Below are positions 6,671-8,588 of a stretch of DNA of 8,588 bases, in pieces. Below the pieces are notes generated by a model. It did not search any database. It was not told the origin of the DNA and was given only the letters and a program-made list of their open reading frames with translations. Position 1 is the first letter of the stretch. The number at the start of each line of letters is the position of its first letter. The stretch is from assembly GCA_049698095.1 (NCBI GenBank), contig JBAVXA010000256.1, forward strand, positions 1 through 8,588. Reading direction: 5' to 3'. A program made the translations under genes and the position numbers. Source of the DNA: JBEEJL01 sp049698095. GTDB taxonomy: Bacteria > Pseudomonadota > Gammaproteobacteria > Burkholderiales > JBEEJL01.

Positions 6671-7705
6671 TTAATCGTTGGTAAATACGGTGCCCAGTTT
6701 GTCCATTTCTTCCAGCGCACGACCGGAGCCGCGCACCACGCAGGTCAACGGATCGTCGGCGACGATCACGGGCAAACCGGTCTCTTCCATCAACAGGCGG
6801 TCAAGATCACGCAACAGCGCGCCGCCGCCGGTAAGCACCATGCCTTTTTCCGCGATATCCGCGCCGAGTTCCGGCGGAGTCTGCTCCAGCGCCGATTTTA
6901 CTGCGCCGACAATCGAGTTGAGCGGGTCGGTCAGCGCTTCGAGAATCTCGTTGCTCGAAATAGTGAATGCGCGCGGAATGCCTTCGGCCAGATTGCGGCC
7001 TTTGACTTCCATTTCCTTGACTTCCGAGCCGGGGAAGGCCGAGCCGATTTCTTTTTTGATTTGCTCGGCGGTCGATTCGCCGATCAGCATGCCGTAATTG
7101 CGGCGGATGTAATTGATAATTGCTTCGTCGAACTTGTCGCCGCCGACGCGCACGCTCGACGCGTAGACGATGCCGCCGAGCGAAATGACGCCGACTTCGG
7201 TCGTGCCGCCGCCGATATCGACCACCATCGAGCCGGTCGGGTCCGCCACGGGCAGGTCGGCGCCGATCGCCGCGGCCATCGGCTCTTCGATCAAATAGAC
7301 CTGGCGCGCACCCGCGCCCATCGCCGATTCGCGGATGGCGCGACGTTCAACCTGGGTGGAGCCGCAGGGAACGCAAATGATGATGCGCGGGCTGGGCGAG
7401 AACAGGCTCGATGGGTGAATTTTTTTGATAAAAAACTTCAGCATCTGTTCGGTAATGGTGAAGTCGGCGATCACGCCGTCTTTCATCGGCCGAATCGCCG
7501 TGATGTTGCCCGGCGTACGTCCCAGCATCTGCTTTGCCGCAAGGCCGACCGCCTGAATGGTTTTTTTATTGCTGCCGCCGCCTTCGGTGCGAATCGCCAC
7601 GACGGAGGGCTCGTCCAGCACGATGCCTTTGCCGCGCACGTAAATGAGCGTGTTGGCCGTGCCGAGATCAATGGCAAGATCGTTGCCGCGTAAAAATCCG
7701 AACAT
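6671..7705 (-). CDS. mreB: Rod-shape-determining actin homologue MreB
   Basis: Bacterial actin (344 aa; E. coli 347) that forms membrane-attached filaments orienting sidewall peptidoglycan synthesis. The N-terminus M-F-G-F-L-R-G is short, hydrophobic and basic, as expected for the membrane-binding peptide. Nucleotide-binding motifs are phosphate-1 (D13-L-G-T-A-N), phosphate-2 (D163-I-G-G-G-T-T-E, with catalytic-type Glu140/141 in L-I-E-E-P) and the adenosine motif (L291-T-G-G-G-A). Length and motifs are complete, with no lesions. The ATG at 7705 has GAGGGAG about 10 nt upstream. The gene has its own promoter (7748-7776) and a terminator right after its stop, so it forms its own unit at the head of the elongation cluster, divergent from gatC. 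Confidence 0.98.
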   Translation of the reverse strand: MFGFLRGNDLAIDLGTANTLIYVRGKGIVLDEPSVVAIRTEGGGSNKKTIQAVGLAAKQMLGRTPGNITAIRPMKDGVIADFTITEQMLKFFIKKIHPSSLFSPSPRIIICVPCGSTQVERRAIRESAMGAGARQVYLIEEPMAAAIGADLPVADPTGSMVVDIGGGTTEVGVISLGGIVYASSVRVGGDKFDEAIINYIRRNYGMLIGESTAEQIKKEIGSAFPGSEVKEMEVKGRNLAEGIPRAFTISSNEILEALTDPLNSIVGAVKSALEQTPPELGADIAEKGMVLTGGGALLRDLDRLLMEETGLPVIVADDPLTCVVRGSGRALEEMDKLGTVFTND

Positions 7706-7746
7706 AATATTGTCACTCCCTCAAGTTTCGGGATGAATAAATGTCT

Positions 7747-7752
7747 TATAAT
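7747..7752 (+). promoter_or_regulatory. candidate -10 box (TATAAT) for gatC
   Basis: A perfect TATAAT on the plus strand, embedded in TTATAATAA, lies 53 bp upstream of the gatC ATG. It occupies almost the same bases as the minus-strand mreB -10. The bases 15-19 bp upstream give no good -35 (best is TTTCGG at 7726-7731), so use for gatC is plausible but unproven. Confidence 0.3.
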
Positions 7753-7776
7753 AACGCACTTAGCCCATGAAGTTAA
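7748..7776 (-). promoter_or_regulatory. candidate sigma-70 promoter of mreB
   Basis: Minus strand: -35 TTAACT (7776-7771, 4 of 6 consensus), a 17-bp spacer, then -10 TATTAT (7753-7748, 5 of 6 consensus). The predicted start near 7741 leaves a leader of about 36 nt that carries the mreB Shine-Dalgarno. The spacing is optimal and no better pair is seen in the 100-bp divergent region. Confidence 0.5.
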
Positions 7777-7805
7777 AGCTTAAATTAACTATTCCGGATG
7801 AATTC

Positions 7806-8093
7806 ATGTCCCTCAGCACCGAAGACATACACCGCATTGCCCATCTGGCACGCATCGCCGTCACTGAAAAGGATGCTGCGGACCTGCAATCAAAGTTGAA
7901 CGGCATTTTTTCCCTGATAGAGGAAATGCAGGCAGTGGACACCAGAGGCGTCGAGCCGATGGCGCATTCGCAGCAGGTGACCATGCGTCTGCGCGACGAT
8001 GTGGTGACCGAAACAGATCAGCGCGAATTGTTCCAATCGATCGCGCCGCAAGTCGAAAACGGACTCTATCTGGTTCCCAAGGTAATTGAATAA
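7806..8093 (+). CDS. gatC: Asp-tRNA(Asn)/Glu-tRNA(Gln) amidotransferase subunit C
   Basis: Small subunit (95 aa, usual family length) of the GatCAB amidotransferase, which converts mischarged Glu-tRNA(Gln) and/or Asp-tRNA(Asn) to the correct aminoacyl-tRNA. GatC wraps around GatA and stabilises it against GatB. Typical family features are the N-terminal helix I-H-R-I-A-H-L-A-R-I (9-18), a Leu/Ile-rich second helix ending E-M-Q (38-40) with V-D-T-R-G-V-E-P-M-A-H after it, and R-L-R-D-D-V-V near 60-66. The ATG at 7806 gives the standard M-S-L-S-x-E-D N-terminus and has GGA 7 nt upstream. An in-frame ATG at 7767 would add 13 atypical residues without a Shine-Dalgarno and is rejected. It is followed by gatA after 35 bp and is divergent from mreB. 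Confidence 0.95.
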   Translation: MSLSTEDIHRIAHLARIAVTEKDAADLQSKLNGIFSLIEEMQAVDTRGVEPMAHSQQVTMRLRDDVVTETDQRELFQSIAPQVENGLYLVPKVIE

Positions 8094-8103
8094 GTATTTG
8101 ATT
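8091..8103 (-). promoter_or_regulatory. perfect IHF consensus match in the gatC-gatA gap
   Basis: On the minus strand, 8103-8091 reads AATCAAATACTTA and satisfies WATCAANNNNTTR fully. A run of five A residues (minus strand, 8117-8113) lies about 9 bp 5' of the core, as is common for strong IHF sites. Its first three plus-strand bases are the gatC stop codon. A role in the short gap between two co-transcribed genes is unclear, so it may be a fortuitous match in AT-rich DNA. Confidence 0.3.
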
Positions 8104-8128
8104 ATATTTATGTTTTTCTAAGTCATTC

Positions 8129-8588
8129 ATGCTGAATTCCTCGTTAAAACAACTCATCCGCGACCTCGGCGCGAAAAAATTTTCCAGCGTCGAGCTGACG
8201 CAGTTTTTTCTTGCCCGCATTCGCCAGCATAACCCGACGCTGAATGCGTTCATCACCGTCGATGAGCAGAAAAGCCTCGACCAGGCGCGCGCCGCCGACG
8301 CGCGCATCGCCAAGGGCGACGCGTCGCCGCTGACCGGAATTCCCGTCGCGCAAAAAGATATTTTTTGCGCCAAAGGCTGGCGCACCACCTGCGGCTCGAA
8401 AATGCTGCATAACTTTATTTCGCCCTATGATGCGCATGTCATCGAGCAATTCAACCGCGCCGGCGCGGTGAACATCGGCAAAACCAATATGGACGAATTC
8501 GCCATGGGTTCGTCGAACGAGACATCGTTTTTCGGCCCGGTAAAAAATCCGTGGGACATCACCACTGTGCCCGGCGGCAGTTCGGGCG
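8129..8588 (+). CDS. gatA: Asp-tRNA(Asn)/Glu-tRNA(Gln) amidotransferase subunit A, partial
   Basis: Amidase-signature subunit that hydrolyses glutamine and passes ammonia to GatB. The first 153 codons are present and the gene runs off the right edge (family about 480-490 aa). The N-terminal helices (L-x-x-L-I-R-D, then S-S-V-E-L-T) match the family. The catalytic Lys is Lys76 in G-I-P-V-A-Q-K-D. The conserved N-I-G-K-T-N-M-D-E-F-A-M-G-S-S-N-E segment spans about 115-130, and the window ends in the amidase signature P-G-G-S-S-G (148-153), whose serine pair includes the cis-Ser of the Ser-cisSer-Lys triad. The acyl-enzyme Ser lies beyond the edge. The ATG at 8129 gives the usual N-terminus; the Shine-Dalgarno is weak (CTAAG). 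It is probably co-transcribed with gatC, with gatB expected downstream. Confidence 0.96.
   Translation, partial: MLNSSLKQLIRDLGAKKFSSVELTQFFLARIRQHNPTLNAFITVDEQKSLDQARAADARIAKGDASPLTGIPVAQKDIFCAKGWRTTCGSKMLHNFISPYDAHVIEQFNRAGAVNIGKTNMDEFAMGSSNETSFFGPVKNPWDITTVPGGSSG

Noticed and set aside
7061..7693. 210-codon plus-strand frame opposite mreB
   Set aside because: Antisense shadow of a highly conserved gene; composition is Ala/Asp/Arg/His-rich with no motif.
7767..7805. 13-codon upstream extension of gatC
   Set aside because: No Shine-Dalgarno before 7767 and residues not typical of GatC; the 7806 start matches the family N-terminus.
8110..8121. Three-codon frame ATG-TTT-TTC-TAA between gatC and gatA, possible attenuator peptide
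   Set aside because: No ribosome site and no alternative hairpins around it; short frames of this kind occur by chance in AT-rich DNA.
1..8588. Hidden mobile element, CRISPR array, defence system or tRNA gene
   Set aside because: Nearly all bases are covered by intact core genes with tight spacing; I saw no repeat arrays, transposase motifs or tRNA-like cloverleaf signals.

Overview
The window is ordinary core-genome DNA from a proteobacterium, most likely a betaproteobacterium. The evidence is protein character (MreB, PBP2, RodA, MreD with a D-V-A-D-S-A-I-L-G-Q-H segment) and the gene order: a minus-strand cell-elongation cluster back to back with plus-strand gatC-gatA, an arrangement I associate with Betaproteobacteria. 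Base composition is moderately GC-rich and even across the genes. I saw no insertion sequence, prophage, CRISPR array, tRNA or rRNA, and no sign of recent transfer.

Layout, left to right. Minus strand, so transcribed right to left: dacA-like D,D-carboxypeptidase (1-860, C-terminus beyond the left edge), rlpA lipoprotein (941-1948), rodA (1965-3059), mrdA/PBP2 (3052-4947), mreD (4955-5485), mreC (5482-6399), a 271-bp gap holding a strong hairpin terminator, then mreB (6671-7705). A 100-bp divergent promoter region follows. Plus strand: gatC (7806-8093) and the first 153 codons of gatA (from 8129, continuing past the right edge).

How the genes work together. MreB, MreC and MreD form the scaffold of the rod-shape elongation machine. 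RodA polymerises glycan strands and PBP2 crosslinks them. RlpA (rare lipoprotein A, with a C-terminal SPOR domain) trims denuded glycan, and the DacA-type enzyme trims pentapeptides, so the minus-strand cluster runs from scaffold to synthesis to remodelling. mreC/mreD and mrdA/rodA overlap, and mreD/mrdA are 7 bp apart, which implies one translationally coupled transcript. mreB is set apart by the terminator, so it can be made in excess of the others. gatC and gatA encode two of the three subunits of the tRNA-dependent amidotransferase, an unrelated housekeeping function.

No novel system was found. The most interesting signal is regulatory. Exactly three perfect matches to the IHF consensus WATCAANNNNTTR occur in the window, all at gene junctions or gene starts: rodA/rlpA, mreB/mreC and gatC/gatA. 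Two of them share a longer, nearly identical AT-rich element that runs into a -10-like hexamer ahead of rlpA and mreC.
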